This document shows, piece after piece, positions 8,116 to 16,680 of a DNA stretch of 53,505 nt. The notes beneath the pieces are model-generated. The model worked only from the letters and a program-made list of their open reading frames with translations. It was not told where the DNA came from and made no database searches. Every line of letters begins with the position of its first letter. Position 1 is the stretch's first letter. Origin of the DNA: Hyphomicrobium sp. (GTDB lineage: Bacteria; Pseudomonadota; Alphaproteobacteria; Rhizobiales; Hyphomicrobiaceae); contig JALOTA010000002.1 of assembly GCA_025458125.1 (NCBI GenBank), positions 1 to 53,505 on the forward strand. The letters are read 5' to 3'. A program made the position numbers and the translations under genes.

Positions 8116-9203
8116 GCCTCCAGAGAGTGAATGACCTGGCGGTTACCGAGCTTTCGCAACGTGAGCAGGATATTGGCCACCGCCGCAAAAAATTCGCGCG
8201 GGATCGATTCGTTGACCTCAACGGTGCTGTACAGGGACCGCGCCAGCAGCTTGTCTTCGACGACCGGAATTCCATGCTCCTCCGCGATCCGGCGGATCTG
8301 AAGTGCGAGAAGATCCTGCCCCTTCGCGACCACGATCGGCGCACCCCCCTCGGAGCGAACATACCGGAGCGCTATGGCAAAGTGCGTCGGATTGGCGATG
8401 ACGACCGTGGAGCGTGGAACCTTCAGAATAGCCATCTGCCGCAACCGGCTTCTCGCAATGGAACGCCGCCGCTGTATCTGAGGCTGATCGCCTTCACTCT
8501 GCTTTGCTTCGTCCCGCACTTCCTGCCGGGTCATCCGGATTCTGCGCTGCCAGGAAAACCGGCTGAAGAGGAGATCGCCGACCGCAAGGACTGAGAGAGC
8601 CGTACACACAGGAAGCAGCACCATGACACAAGCCGCCATCATCAATGCTGGAAGACTATGAGCCGGCACATCGACAGAACGGGCGAGATCGGCTTCCGGG
8701 GAAACGAGAAACGCTGCGCCGATAACTCCAAGGAAACAAAGCTTGGCTGTACCCTTCAGAAGTTCGGTCACGCCGACGGCGCTTACAATCCGCTTCCAAC
8801 CGGATGAGAGTGAAATCCGTGACGCTTTCGGTGCCACACGCTTCCACGACAATTTGGTCGGAACCTGCACCGCATGTGAAAAGACGCCCGTGAAGAGAAG
8901 GATGAGTACGAATGGCGCAAGAAGCGGGCCGATCTCTCCGGTAACGGCCCGGAGCAGCATTGAAACGTCGGCCGCATTCTCAAGCTGGAATTCCTGTGGG
9001 CGTTCCAGAAACGCTGCCAGGACTCCGGCGATATCCGACGAAACACCCAGTGAAATCCAGGCACCTGAAGCGATGAGCGCAAAGACGAACCCTAGATGCG
9101 TAAGCTCGCGCGACAGAGGGGTGTTGCCCTCATCCAAGGCCTCCTCGCGCCGCTTCTCGGTGGCTTCCTCTGTCTTGCTTTCCTTGTCGCCACTTTCTGC
9201 CAT
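8112..9203 (-). CDS. flhB: Flagellar export switch protein FlhB
   Basis: FlhB sits in the export gate and controls the substrate-specificity switch. The 363-aa product has a charged cytoplasmic N-terminus (KTEEATEKRREEALDEGNTP), four hydrophobic segments between about residues 30 and 215, and a cytoplasmic C-domain with the autocleavage motif NPTH at 271-274. All of these are expected for a functional FlhB. The gene overlaps fliG by one base and the following unrecognised gene by 4 bases. Confidence 0.97.
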   Translation of the reverse strand: MAESGDKESKTEEATEKRREEALDEGNTPLSRELTHLGFVFALIASGAWISLGVSSDIAGVLAAFLERPQEFQLENAADVSMLLRAVTGEIGPLLAPFVLILLFTGVFSHAVQVPTKLSWKRVAPKASRISLSSGWKRIVSAVGVTELLKGTAKLCFLGVIGAAFLVSPEADLARSVDVPAHSLPALMMAACVMVLLPVCTALSVLAVGDLLFSRFSWQRRIRMTRQEVRDEAKQSEGDQPQIQRRRSIARSRLRQMAILKVPRSTVVIANPTHFAIALRYVRSEGGAPIVVAKGQDLLALQIRRIAEEHGIPVVEDKLLARSLYSTVEVNESIPREFFAAVANILLTLRKLGNRQVIHSLEA

Positions 9204-10189
9204 TACGTAATTTCCGAAGCCCCGTTCTCGGCCGTCAGTTCGATAGCTCCCGACGCAGCAAGACGCAGGACGGTTTCGACGACCGATTGACGGGCGGCGA
9301 GCAGAGTCCTTTGATTGATGGCTGCACCGTTCTGCATTTCGGATTCCGCCATCCGCTTGGTGCGTGCAGACATGACCCCGAGCACCGCTGCCTGCAACGC
9401 AGGGTCGGCGCCTTTCAGCGCCACAACGATCTGATCCACCGCAATCGCTTCGATCGCCGCGGTGAGCGCTACGGGCGAAAGCTTTGGCAAATCCTCGAAG
9501 CGGAACAACATCCGTCCCACCGCCTTTGCGTCGGCCGGACGGTTGGACTGAAGTTTGCCCATGACATTATTGGCCCGGTCGGGATCAAGCCTGTTCAGGA
9601 CGGCCGCAAGATCGGCATGCGCCTGGCCATGTGCTGCCGAATTTTCCTTGATGAACTCCTTGGCCAGAACCTCCTCGACTGCCCAGACGATGGAATCGGC
9701 AGGACGTTTTGTAGACAGCATTCGCATCATGAGGTCGGCACATGCGTCCACATCGACCTGGGCGAGCAACTCGGCATTGGTCTCGGAATCGAGATTCGTC
9801 ATGATGAAGGCCCCCACTTGCGGGTGCTGCAGCAGGATGAAAGTACGCAACTCTTCCAGAGGCAGGGCCGTCATTGCAGGCCAAGGGTCGTCGCTTGCAA
9901 ATGGCTGCGACGTACCCGCTATGGCAGCCGTTATCGGCTCGTCACGCAGCGCTTCCGTGATAAGGTTGCGTACCTCGGCGTGACTGCCGATGAAATTCAA
10001 CCCCTCATTGAAGCTGTCCTCGAAGCTGGCAATCGTCGAGGCGAGCATCGAAGCATCGACTTGCCCCAGCCGTTCGGCGCCATGCGAAATGCTTTGCAAT
10101 TCTTCCGGACTGAGCAATCGGAGGAGTTCGAGAGACTTTGAGCGTTCGGCTGCGAGAAGAATGATCGCGGCCTTTGTTGCGCCATTCAT
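9203..10189 (-). CDS. fliG: Flagellar motor switch protein FliG
   Basis: FliG is the rotor protein that transmits torque from the stators. The 328-aa product opens with MNGATKAAIILLAAERSKSLELL, which is the FliG N-domain. The middle and C-terminal armadillo-like regions follow, with a segment LRTFILLQHPQVGAFIM that corresponds to the conserved EHPQ region, here LQHPQ. The C-terminus includes LFRFEDLPKLSPVALTAAIE. It lies next to fliN and fliM, giving a complete switch complex, FliG-FliN-FliM, in adjacent genes. Confidence 0.96.
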   Translation of the reverse strand: MNGATKAAIILLAAERSKSLELLRLLSPEELQSISHGAERLGQVDASMLASTIASFEDSFNEGLNFIGSHAEVRNLITEALRDEPITAAIAGTSQPFASDDPWPAMTALPLEELRTFILLQHPQVGAFIMTNLDSETNAELLAQVDVDACADLMMRMLSTKRPADSIVWAVEEVLAKEFIKENSAAHGQAHADLAAVLNRLDPDRANNVMGKLQSNRPADAKAVGRMLFRFEDLPKLSPVALTAAIEAIAVDQIVVALKGADPALQAAVLGVMSARTKRMAESEMQNGAAINQRTLLAARQSVVETVLRLAASGAIELTAENGASEIT

Positions 10190-10210
10190 CGGCAGATCTC
10201 GGCAGGAGGC

Positions 10211-10645
10211 TCAGCGTCTCGCGCTCGTGGAAGATGAGAGGGAGCCTCCTGAACCCGCAACCTCTGTCAGCGTAACGCCAAGTTGCGAGGATTCCCTGTC
10301 GACGATAACCAGAACGCCTCGCGCGAGAACCTGTCCATTGACAACGATATCGACCGGCTCCCCGACTCGGCGATTGAGCGAGACGACCTCTCCCGTCTTC
10401 AGATTATTGAGTTCCGAGACAGACAAAGTTGCCGCCCCTATGACCACCTTCATGGTCACCGGGATGCGCATGATGGTCTGGATATCGATCGAGCCCTTGG
10501 CGGCGGGGCCACCTTGCATTTTCGCATCGCGCGGCTTCGTACCGAGCGTCTGAGCGGCATCCTCTGCCGCAAGCGACAACTCGGTCGCGAACTCGCTCAA
10601 AGCGGGTTCGGGATAGGTTTCCGGCTCCTGTTCGCCTGACATCAT
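10211..10645 (-). CDS. fliN: Flagellar motor switch protein FliN
   Basis: FliN is a C-ring component that binds CheY-P with FliM. The 144-aa protein has an acidic N-terminal extension of about 55 residues and a C-terminal SpoA domain with the motif IPVTMKVVIGAATLSVSELN followed by LKTGEVVSLNRRVGEPVDI and a VNGQVLARGVLVIVDRESS-type strand. It lies between fliG and fliM on the minus strand. Confidence 0.95.
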   Translation of the reverse strand: MMSGEQEPETYPEPALSEFATELSLAAEDAAQTLGTKPRDAKMQGGPAAKGSIDIQTIMRIPVTMKVVIGAATLSVSELNNLKTGEVVSLNRRVGEPVDIVVNGQVLARGVLVIVDRESSQLGVTLTEVAGSGGSLSSSTSARR

Positions 10646-10684
10646 GACGCGTGCTTTTCTCTGCGGTTGTTTCCGGCGCAGTCG

Positions 10685-11650
10685 CTAGATCGGGTGCAAC
10701 TGTTCATCGATGTCTCCGTCGCCCTCATCGATAGCGCTTCCGACCTGAACGCAGAGCCTTCCATCGATTTTTCCAAGACGTCCCGAAAACAGTGGGACAT
10801 CCTTGGACGTCAGCCGAACGGGAGTTTCTGTGGTTGCACGCAACGTGACGACAACTCCGGGAGTCCAGGAAAGCAGTTGATCGAGTTCGATCGGTTCAGC
10901 CGTGAGAACCGCGGCAATCTCCACCGACACACTCGCCAGATGCGTCTCGATACCTGCCGGTATCATCAGTTCATTCGATTTTGCTTGAGCGGGGCTTTCC
11001 GCCGCCTGCTGATGCGTTTCGATCGCACCGGCCCAGCTGCGAACCAGATCATCTGTCGCGAAAACGCTGATGAACTGCTCGTCCGACTTCGAACTGAGGC
11101 CGATGCGAACGGCGTAGCCCAAAGGATCTTCACCCAGAGGAGGTAGATCTTTGGCGCTCCCGGCAGGCCGGACGTCACGCAGACTGAGTTCGATTCCGAA
11201 AGAGGACAAAGTCCGTACCATGCCCGCCAACCCGTGCTCCAGCGCAATACGGCCAATGCGAATCTCAATGGCTGTGAAATCCCGCCTCTGCGCCGCACCG
11301 GCGACAGGCTCGCCGCAAAGTGAGCATGTCACCCACCAATCCAGGGTTTGCGCGCCGAGACCGAACAGAATGAGGCCGCGGTCTTGACCTGGACGCGCCA
11401 GAACGAACATGGAAGGACTGAGCGGGTCCGTGAAGTCGGAGTACCGGCAAGCCTGTATACCTTGAACCCAGCATTCGACGCCGGAAACGATGCCGGCCAA
11501 GGGAGCGGATAGTTCAGCCGCCAATCCCTTCGCGAGAGCAGCGAGGTCTAGCGATCGCGACGTCTCTGCCGGCTTCGTCTCTTCAAGAATGGCCTGGACA
11601 AGACTCGACACGAGGTCGTCGTCTAGTGTCTTCGCGGCGGCCCCGCTCAT
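10685..11650 (-). CDS. fliM: Flagellar motor switch protein FliM
   Basis: FliM is the switch protein that binds CheY-P. The 321-aa product is divergent in the middle, as alphaproteobacterial FliM usually is, but has the expected length and a C-terminal SpoA-like domain ([20 protein letters not shown] and [20 protein letters not shown]). The assignment is supported by position: fliN is downstream and motA upstream, with the fliM start overlapping the motA stop by 4 bases. Confidence 0.9.
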   Translation of the reverse strand: MSGAAAKTLDDDLVSSLVQAILEETKPAETSRSLDLAALAKGLAAELSAPLAGIVSGVECWVQGIQACRYSDFTDPLSPSMFVLARPGQDRGLILFGLGAQTLDWWVTCSLCGEPVAGAAQRRDFTAIEIRIGRIALEHGLAGMVRTLSSFGIELSLRDVRPAGSAKDLPPLGEDPLGYAVRIGLSSKSDEQFISVFATDDLVRSWAGAIETHQQAAESPAQAKSNELMIPAGIETHLASVSVEIAAVLTAEPIELDQLLSWTPGVVVTLRATTETPVRLTSKDVPLFSGRLGKIDGRLCVQVGSAIDEGDGDIDEQLHPI

Positions 11651-12525
11651 GCCGCACCGGCTGCCGGCGTTGCCGCACCGCCCATCGTCTCGGCTTCCAC
11701 CTCATCGATGGCGGGTCTCTCGGCACTGGGTATGGTCTTTCGGCCGTGCTCGATCGCAACCTGCGGGATCGCACCGTTCATGAAGGCCAGCAGAGACTGC
11801 TTGACGACGACATAAAGCCGGATCTTCTTCTCGCGGACGGATTTCATCTTGGTCGCAATCGGAGCCACGATCGCATACGAGAAGAAAATTCCGGCAAACG
11901 TGCCGACCAGCGCTGCCGCGATCAGCTTGCCGAGAACTTCCGGAGACTCGCTGATTGCGCCCATTGCCTTCGTCACGCCGAGCACAGCCGCGATGATTCC
12001 GATGGCCGGCAGGCCGTCGCCGACGGCCGTCAAGGCATGATAAGCCTTCAGACGATCATGCCGGACGGTCTCGATTTCCTCTTCCATGAGCGATTCGATC
12101 TCGTGGGGCCTGGCGTTTCCCATGATGAGAAGCCGCATGTAGTCGCACACGAAAATCGTAAGCTCCTTGTCTGCGAGTACGGTTGGCGCCTTCTGGAAAA
12201 TCTCGGAACTGTCGGGTCCGTCGATCAGCGCCTCCATCTCGGCGCGGGATTTACTGCGCACCGCCCTCATCAGCGAGAACATGAGAGCCAGGATCTCAAC
12301 ATAGTGGCGGTGGGTCGGGGCGGAATATTTGAATGCCTCAACGACACCCTTTCCGCAGTCCTTGATGACCTTCATTGAGTTCGCCACCACGAACGTCCCC
12401 AATGAAGTCCCCAGGATGATGACGTACTCCCACGGCTGCCAGATCACACCGACTTTGCCGCCCATGGCCATGAAACCACCGAGCATGCACGCGAGCGTGA
12501 CGACGATGCCGACAATAATGGTCAT
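11647..12525 (-). CDS. motA: Flagellar motor stator protein MotA
   Basis: MotA is the inner-membrane stator subunit that forms the ion channel with MotB. The 292-aa protein has four hydrophobic segments, two near residues 1-50 and two near 165-230. The cytoplasmic loop carries the residues that interact with FliG: R90 and E98 match the numbered E. coli positions within [18 protein letters not shown]. It starts the minus-strand flagellar block. motB is not in the window and must lie elsewhere. Confidence 0.96.
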   Translation of the reverse strand: MTIIVGIVVTLACMLGGFMAMGGKVGVIWQPWEYVIILGTSLGTFVVANSMKVIKDCGKGVVEAFKYSAPTHRHYVEILALMFSLMRAVRSKSRAEMEALIDGPDSSEIFQKAPTVLADKELTIFVCDYMRLLIMGNARPHEIESLMEEEIETVRHDRLKAYHALTAVGDGLPAIGIIAAVLGVTKAMGAISESPEVLGKLIAAALVGTFAGIFFSYAIVAPIATKMKSVREKKIRLYVVVKQSLLAFMNGAIPQVAIEHGRKTIPSAERPAIDEVEAETMGGAATPAAGAA

Positions 12526-12643
12526 GAATGTATCCGGTCAGAATCAAGCCCGATCTTCAACGCCCCGGCTTGCACCAGACTGATCAGAGCCCCGGCAAGC
12601 TCCGCTCAAGACGGTCGAGTCAACGTTTCCGGAAGGAGATGCG
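12526..12643. promoter_or_regulatory. Divergent promoter region, motA / DUF1217 operons
   Basis: This 118-bp gap separates the two divergent flagellar operons and should hold the promoters for both. It contains an exact 8-bp direct repeat, GCCCCGGC, at 12562-12569 and 12589-12596, spaced 27 bases apart, flanked by GCTTGC and GCAAGC, which form an inverted pair. The downstream gene has a strong AAGGAG ribosome site at about 12631-12637. I do not see a clear sigma-factor consensus. Confidence 0.45.
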
Positions 12644-13420
12644 ATGATCGGCACATTGACAGCATACAGGCAGATCGTCCGCGACACGCCGCGCGCCCTG
12701 CAAACCGTAGCCAACGATCGCGTCGTCCAGCGCGAAACGGCCTATTACGAAGCCAACATCACGAACATCAAGTCGATCGAAGACTTTATGAAGGACCGCC
12801 GCATCTACGGATATGCACTCCGAGCCTTGGGCATGAGCGATATGATCGAGTCCCGGGCCCTGATCAGAAAGGTCCTGGAGGGTGGCATCGACGATTCCAA
12901 GTCGCTCGCCAATTCGCTGGCCGACGGTCGCTTTCGTGAACTGACGGAGACATTCAATTTCGTGCGCTACGGAGCGACGACGACAGCGTTTACCCGAACC
13001 CAGCAGGGACTGGTCGACCGCTATCTTCGCACCAGCCTGGAGGAGACCGCCGGAAAGTCGAATGAAGGCGTCAGGCTGGCGTTGTACTTCCAGCGCAAAG
13101 CGCCTGACATAAAGAACATGTATGGCATCCTCGCCGACAAAGCTCTCTACAAAGTCGTCGAGACCGCGCTGTCGCTCCCAGCCTCCCTTCCCGCCATCGG
13201 CGTCGAGAAACAGGCCGCCTTCATTGCTTCCAAGCTGAAATTGGAAGACTTGAAGGATGGCCCAAAGCTCACCAAGTTCCTCGAACGATTTGCCAACATG
13301 TGGGACCTTCAATCCTCAACGCCCGCATCCAACCCTGCCCTCCAGCTCTTTTCATCTCCGGCCGGAATCTCTGTCGACACATTGACGTCGATCCAAAGCC
13401 TGCAGATCAAACGGCGGTGA
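12644..13420 (+). CDS. DUF1217 flagellar protein
   Basis: The 258-aa protein matches the DUF1217 family, which is found next to flgF and motA in rhizobial flagellar clusters. The N-terminus includes TAYRQIVRDTPRALQTVAND, followed by a KSIEDFMKDRRIYGYALRAL-type segment, and a DUF1217-like run DIKNMYGILADKALYKVV is near residue 155. No signal peptide or transmembrane helix is seen. A strong AAGGAG ribosome site supports the ATG. The molecular function is not established. It is co-oriented with flgF, whose start begins one base after this stop. Confidence 0.8.
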   Translation: MIGTLTAYRQIVRDTPRALQTVANDRVVQRETAYYEANITNIKSIEDFMKDRRIYGYALRALGMSDMIESRALIRKVLEGGIDDSKSLANSLADGRFRELTETFNFVRYGATTTAFTRTQQGLVDRYLRTSLEETAGKSNEGVRLALYFQRKAPDIKNMYGILADKALYKVVETALSLPASLPAIGVEKQAAFIASKLKLEDLKDGPKLTKFLERFANMWDLQSSTPASNPALQLFSSPAGISVDTLTSIQSLQIKRR

Positions 13421-13421
13421 C

Positions 13422-14141
13422 ATGCAGTCCAATCTCTACGTCTCACTTTCTGGACAACTTTCGCTGCTGAAACGCCTGGAGACAGTTGCCAACAACGTTG
13501 CCAACCTGTCGACGCCGGGATACCGGGCCGAGCGGATATCGTTCGAGGAAGCTCTTTCCAAGAGCGCGGCTCAGAATACCAGCTTCGTATCGGAAGGCCG
13601 CACCCACATATCGACGGCTGCCGGACCGATGGAAAAAACCGGTAACCCGCTCGATATCGCCGTCAACGGAGACGCCTGGTTCGGCATCAACACACCCGGC
13701 GGAACCGCCTACACGCGCGATGGCCGAATGTCGCTCAGTACAACGGGCGAATTGCTGTCGGTCCAGGGTTTTACTTTCGTGGATGCGGGCGGCAGCCCTC
13801 TGCAGATCGATGCTAATGGGCCGCCGCCCACGATCGGCAGGGATGGATCGATCGTCCAGGGCGAGAGAACTCTAGGTCGGATAGGCCTTTTCACTATTCG
13901 CCCGGATGCTGCACTGAAACGCAGTCCGAACGGGAGCGTCACTTCCAACCGTCCCGCCGAGCCAGCGCTCGACTTCAACAGCGTATCGGTTGCTCAGGGC
14001 TTCATCGAACGGTCTAATAGCAACCCCGTCATGGAAATGACGCGGCTCATTTCAATTCAGCGTACCTTCGATGCAATCACCAACGTCGTGTCGGATACGG
14101 AAGAGGGACTTGCTAACGCCATTCGAACGCTGGGAAGCTGA
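13422..14141 (+). CDS. flgF: Flagellar rod protein FlgF
   Basis: FlgF is a proximal rod protein. The 239-aa protein shows the rod-family N-terminus with VANNVANLSTPGYRAERISF, a central KTGNPLDIAVNGDAWFGINT motif (the D2 domain common to FlgF/FlgG), and a C-terminal SNSNPVMEMTRLISIQRTFD motif. The length is in the expected range for FlgF and shorter than FlgG. It is the second gene of the plus-strand flagellar block. Confidence 0.95.
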   Translation: MQSNLYVSLSGQLSLLKRLETVANNVANLSTPGYRAERISFEEALSKSAAQNTSFVSEGRTHISTAAGPMEKTGNPLDIAVNGDAWFGINTPGGTAYTRDGRMSLSTTGELLSVQGFTFVDAGGSPLQIDANGPPPTIGRDGSIVQGERTLGRIGLFTIRPDAALKRSPNGSVTSNRPAEPALDFNSVSVAQGFIERSNSNPVMEMTRLISIQRTFDAITNVVSDTEEGLANAIRTLGS

Positions 14142-14161
14142 CCGGTCAATGCAGGCACGAC

Positions 14162-15529
14162 TTGGAACATTACTCACGGCCAGGCCGCAAATTGACTGAC
14201 CGATTGGATGGCTTGTGTGAATTTGCGCGGGCATTCGCAAGCGAGAGAGGCTCAGTCCGTATCTCCGGCACGATATGCGAGGTCGGAACCAATCAGGTTC
14301 GCGTAGAGGGAATCTCCAGGCTCGCACACGTCGGCGACCTCATCGAAGTGTCGGGCCACGCGGGCACCGAACTGGCGGAAATCATCCATCTTGATCCGGT
14401 TCTGGCCACCGCGGTCCCATATGATCGTCAAAGCAGTATCGGCCTGGGGGCTCGCGCTGCACTTTCCGGCCCACCGGCGATTCGTCCCCACACCAGCTGG
14501 CTGGGCCGGGTGATCGATCCTCTGGGAAATGCGCTCGACGATGGTGAACCTCTGACGCTCGGCCCGGAAGGCATGCTGCTCGACCGCGAGCCGCCACGCG
14601 CTCTTAGCCGAAACAGGGTTCACCAGAAGCTGAAGACCGGCATCAAGGCCATCGACTGCTTCACGCCGATTTGTTCCGGGCAACGCATGGGAATCTTCGC
14701 CGGTTCCGGTGTCGGAAAGTCGACCCTGCTTGCCATGCTCAGCGCCGTGCCGGACGTGCCGGTCGTCGTTCTGGCTCTCGTCGGTGAACGCGGACGCGAA
14801 GTCCGCGAATTTCTCGAAGACGTACTCGGTTCGCGGCGTCAACGCGTCGTCACGGTTGTCGCCACGGGAGACGCCAGCCCGGCGGTTCGGCGTTTGGCAC
14901 CCAAGGCTGCCGTGACGGTTGCGGAATACTTCCGCGCCAAAGGGAACAATGTCCTGCTGATGATCGACTCGATCACGCGCTTCGCGCATGCACAGCGCGA
15001 ATATGCTCTGGCGGGAAAAGAGCCTCCAGTGGCCCGGGGCTATCCGCCCAGCGTTTTCGCCGAGATCGCCCGCTTATTGGAGCGGTGCGGTCCGGGTCCG
15101 AACGGCGAGGGCGACATCACGGCTCTCGTCACCGTGCTCGTCGATGGAGACGATCACAACGATCCCGTCTCCGACTCGGCTCGCGGGATCCTCGACGGTC
15201 ACATCGTTCTCAGCCGGAAGATCGCTGCCCTGGGGCGTTGGCCGGCCATCGACCTCTTATCGTCCCTCTCCCGCCTCGCCGACAAAGCCTGGACGGCTCA
15301 GGAAGCAAACATCGTTCAAAGCGCGCGTGCCATGATCGCCCGCTACGAGGACACCCGCGACCTCCGCCTGATCGGCGGATACCAACACGGCACGGACCCC
15401 GATCTGGATAAATCCGTAGCCTGCGCGCCAAGATTGTATGAATTCTTGAACCAGCGCCCGGATGACAGGGTCGTCGAGCACCCGATAGCGGTCCTAGGGA
15501 CCCTGATTCAGTCACCCAGCAAAATCTAA
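14162..15529 (+). CDS. fliI: Flagellum-specific ATPase FliI
   Basis: FliI is the ATPase of the flagellar export apparatus, related to F1-ATPase beta. The Walker A motif AGSGVGKS is at residues 180-187, in the context IDCFTPICSGQRMGIF. The Walker B region NVLLMIDSITRFAHAQREYA follows, then the ARGYPPSVFAEIARLLERCG stretch. The 455-aa length fits. The start is uncertain: TTG at 14162 gives 455 aa, and a second TTG ten codons later is a good alternative. An ATG at 14149 is out of frame. It lies 20 bases after flgF. Confidence 0.94.
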   Translation: MEHYSRPGRKLTDRLDGLCEFARAFASERGSVRISGTICEVGTNQVRVEGISRLAHVGDLIEVSGHAGTELAEIIHLDPVLATAVPYDRQSSIGLGARAALSGPPAIRPHTSWLGRVIDPLGNALDDGEPLTLGPEGMLLDREPPRALSRNRVHQKLKTGIKAIDCFTPICSGQRMGIFAGSGVGKSTLLAMLSAVPDVPVVVLALVGERGREVREFLEDVLGSRRQRVVTVVATGDASPAVRRLAPKAAVTVAEYFRAKGNNVLLMIDSITRFAHAQREYALAGKEPPVARGYPPSVFAEIARLLERCGPGPNGEGDITALVTVLVDGDDHNDPVSDSARGILDGHIVLSRKIAALGRWPAIDLLSSLSRLADKAWTAQEANIVQSARAMIARYEDTRDLRLIGGYQHGTDPDLDKSVACAPRLYEFLNQRPDDRVVEHPIAVLGTLIQSPSKI

Positions 15530-15556
15530 GGTTGCAGATCTCTAGTCACGTAATTG

Positions 15557-15566
15557 TATACGTATA
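15557..15566. repeat. 10-bp palindrome TATACGTATA
   Basis: A perfect 10-base palindrome lies in an AT-rich stretch between fliI and the Xre-family gene. It could be a binding site or chance AT-rich sequence. It is about 115 bases upstream of the likely start codon of the regulator. Confidence 0.3.
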
Positions 15567-15630
15567 TCTGCGTATTTAATTCTTCCAGCATCTCAAACAG
15601 TGTAATAGTGATCGCCAGCCGTATCATTTC

Positions 15631-15658
15631 GGTCAGACATTTATTCCGATGTCTGACC
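15631..15658. terminator. Perfect 10-bp inverted repeat: fliI terminator or operator
   Basis: GGTCAGACAT (15631-15640) and ATGTCTGACC (15649-15658) are exact inverted copies separated by the 8-base loop TTATTCCG, followed on the plus strand by TTTT. As an RNA hairpin this fits an intrinsic terminator about 100 bases downstream of fliI. As DNA it is a clean operator for the Xre-family regulator that starts just after it. The site overlaps an upstream ATG at 15649, which makes that ATG an unlikely start. Confidence 0.6.
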
Positions 15659-15681
15659 TTTTCCGAGGCGACCATTGCACC

Positions 15682-16296
15682 ATGGATCAGAAACAGCCTG
15701 TTCGCGGCACCGCAGCCCCGGGTCTCAGCCTTGGCCAACGTCTCCGATACGCACGGATCAAGGCCGGCTACTCGAAGGCGCGCGCACTCGCCGCCGCACT
15801 CGGCGTGACCGCCAACACTTACTATCGATATGAGCGCGACGAGAGCACGCCTTCGTTCAGGACACTCGCCAAAATAGCCGTAATCCTCGACGCTCCACTG
15901 AGTGAGCTGCTCGCAGACGGACAAGAGACTTCCGAAAAGAACGGGTTCGAATCAAAAGTTTCTGAAACACCGGGTATTCCTGGATTTACCGAAACGCATC
16001 TACCCGCGCCTTCGCAACAGAACCATATCGACCCGGCGGCGGAATGTTCTTTGCTTGCATGGCGGCTTGCAACGGTACTTTGCAAGTACGCATCAAATGG
16101 ATCGCGAAAAGACGAAGACGCTTCGTTAAAGAACATTACCGAGCTTTATCTCGAACTCAAGGTTTCGCCATCGGCTATTCTGGCAAAGCACCAATCGGCA
16201 GTAATGGCCGACCCGTCGATTCTGATGGCAGCTGGCCGTTATCTCAACGCGTATCATATCTTTCTGGAGCATCAGATGAAGTCTGGTGAATCATAG
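15682..16296 (+). CDS. Xre-family helix-turn-helix regulator
   Basis: The 204-aa protein carries an N-terminal HTH_3 domain: LGQRLRYARIKAGYSKARAL, AAALGVTANTYYRYERDEST and FRTLAKIAVILDAPLSELLA. The rest, about 130 residues, is not recognised and may bind a ligand or form a dimer. The ATG at 15682 is chosen because the other in-frame ATG, at 15649, sits inside the inverted repeat and has no ribosome site. Its position between fliI and the MCP/che operon suggests control of motility or chemotaxis. This is inferred from context only. Confidence 0.72.
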   Translation: MDQKQPVRGTAAPGLSLGQRLRYARIKAGYSKARALAAALGVTANTYYRYERDESTPSFRTLAKIAVILDAPLSELLADGQETSEKNGFESKVSETPGIPGFTETHLPAPSQQNHIDPAAECSLLAWRLATVLCKYASNGSRKDEDASLKNITELYLELKVSPSAILAKHQSAVMADPSILMAAGRYLNAYHIFLEHQMKSGES

Positions 16297-16680
16297 GACA
16301 GACCGCATAAGTTTAATTGCGTCCGCAACGGACGAAAAAATCAAATACCTTTAGATCGATATTCGGCGTTTCAATTAACCAAAAATACGCAAATCAGCAT
16401 ATAAGATCGCGAGTGTTGGCTAGAGCACCTTCGCTCTCTGCATGAATGCACAGCCAACGCGCCGGCAAGATCCGGAATGTCCGCAGGTTAAATCCCGCAG
16501 GATCCGGATAAATGCTCAAGGCCCAGGCGATCAATCTCGCCTCTTATCTTCCTGAAGAAATCTGCCCGTCAGTTTGCAAAGGCGCCCGCTCCCCCGGCAG
16601 TCGCGCAAGGACATCTGCGTCTGTTCTTTGGCGCCAGTTCTGACACCGGCCACCCCAACAACTCAAACCAGGATCGAAGC
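16297..16680 (+). promoter_or_regulatory. 384-bp region upstream of che operon
   Basis: No gene is seen here. It should hold the promoter for the MCP-led chemotaxis operon. Features seen: a short inverted repeat CGTCCG-CAA-CGGACG at 16320-16334 followed by A6, and a repeated pattern in which GATCCGG (16469-16475), CCGCAGG (16481-16487), CCGCAGG (16495-16501) and GATCCGG (16501-16507) follow one another. The sequence before about 16420 is AT-rich. No clear sigma consensus was found. Confidence 0.4.
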
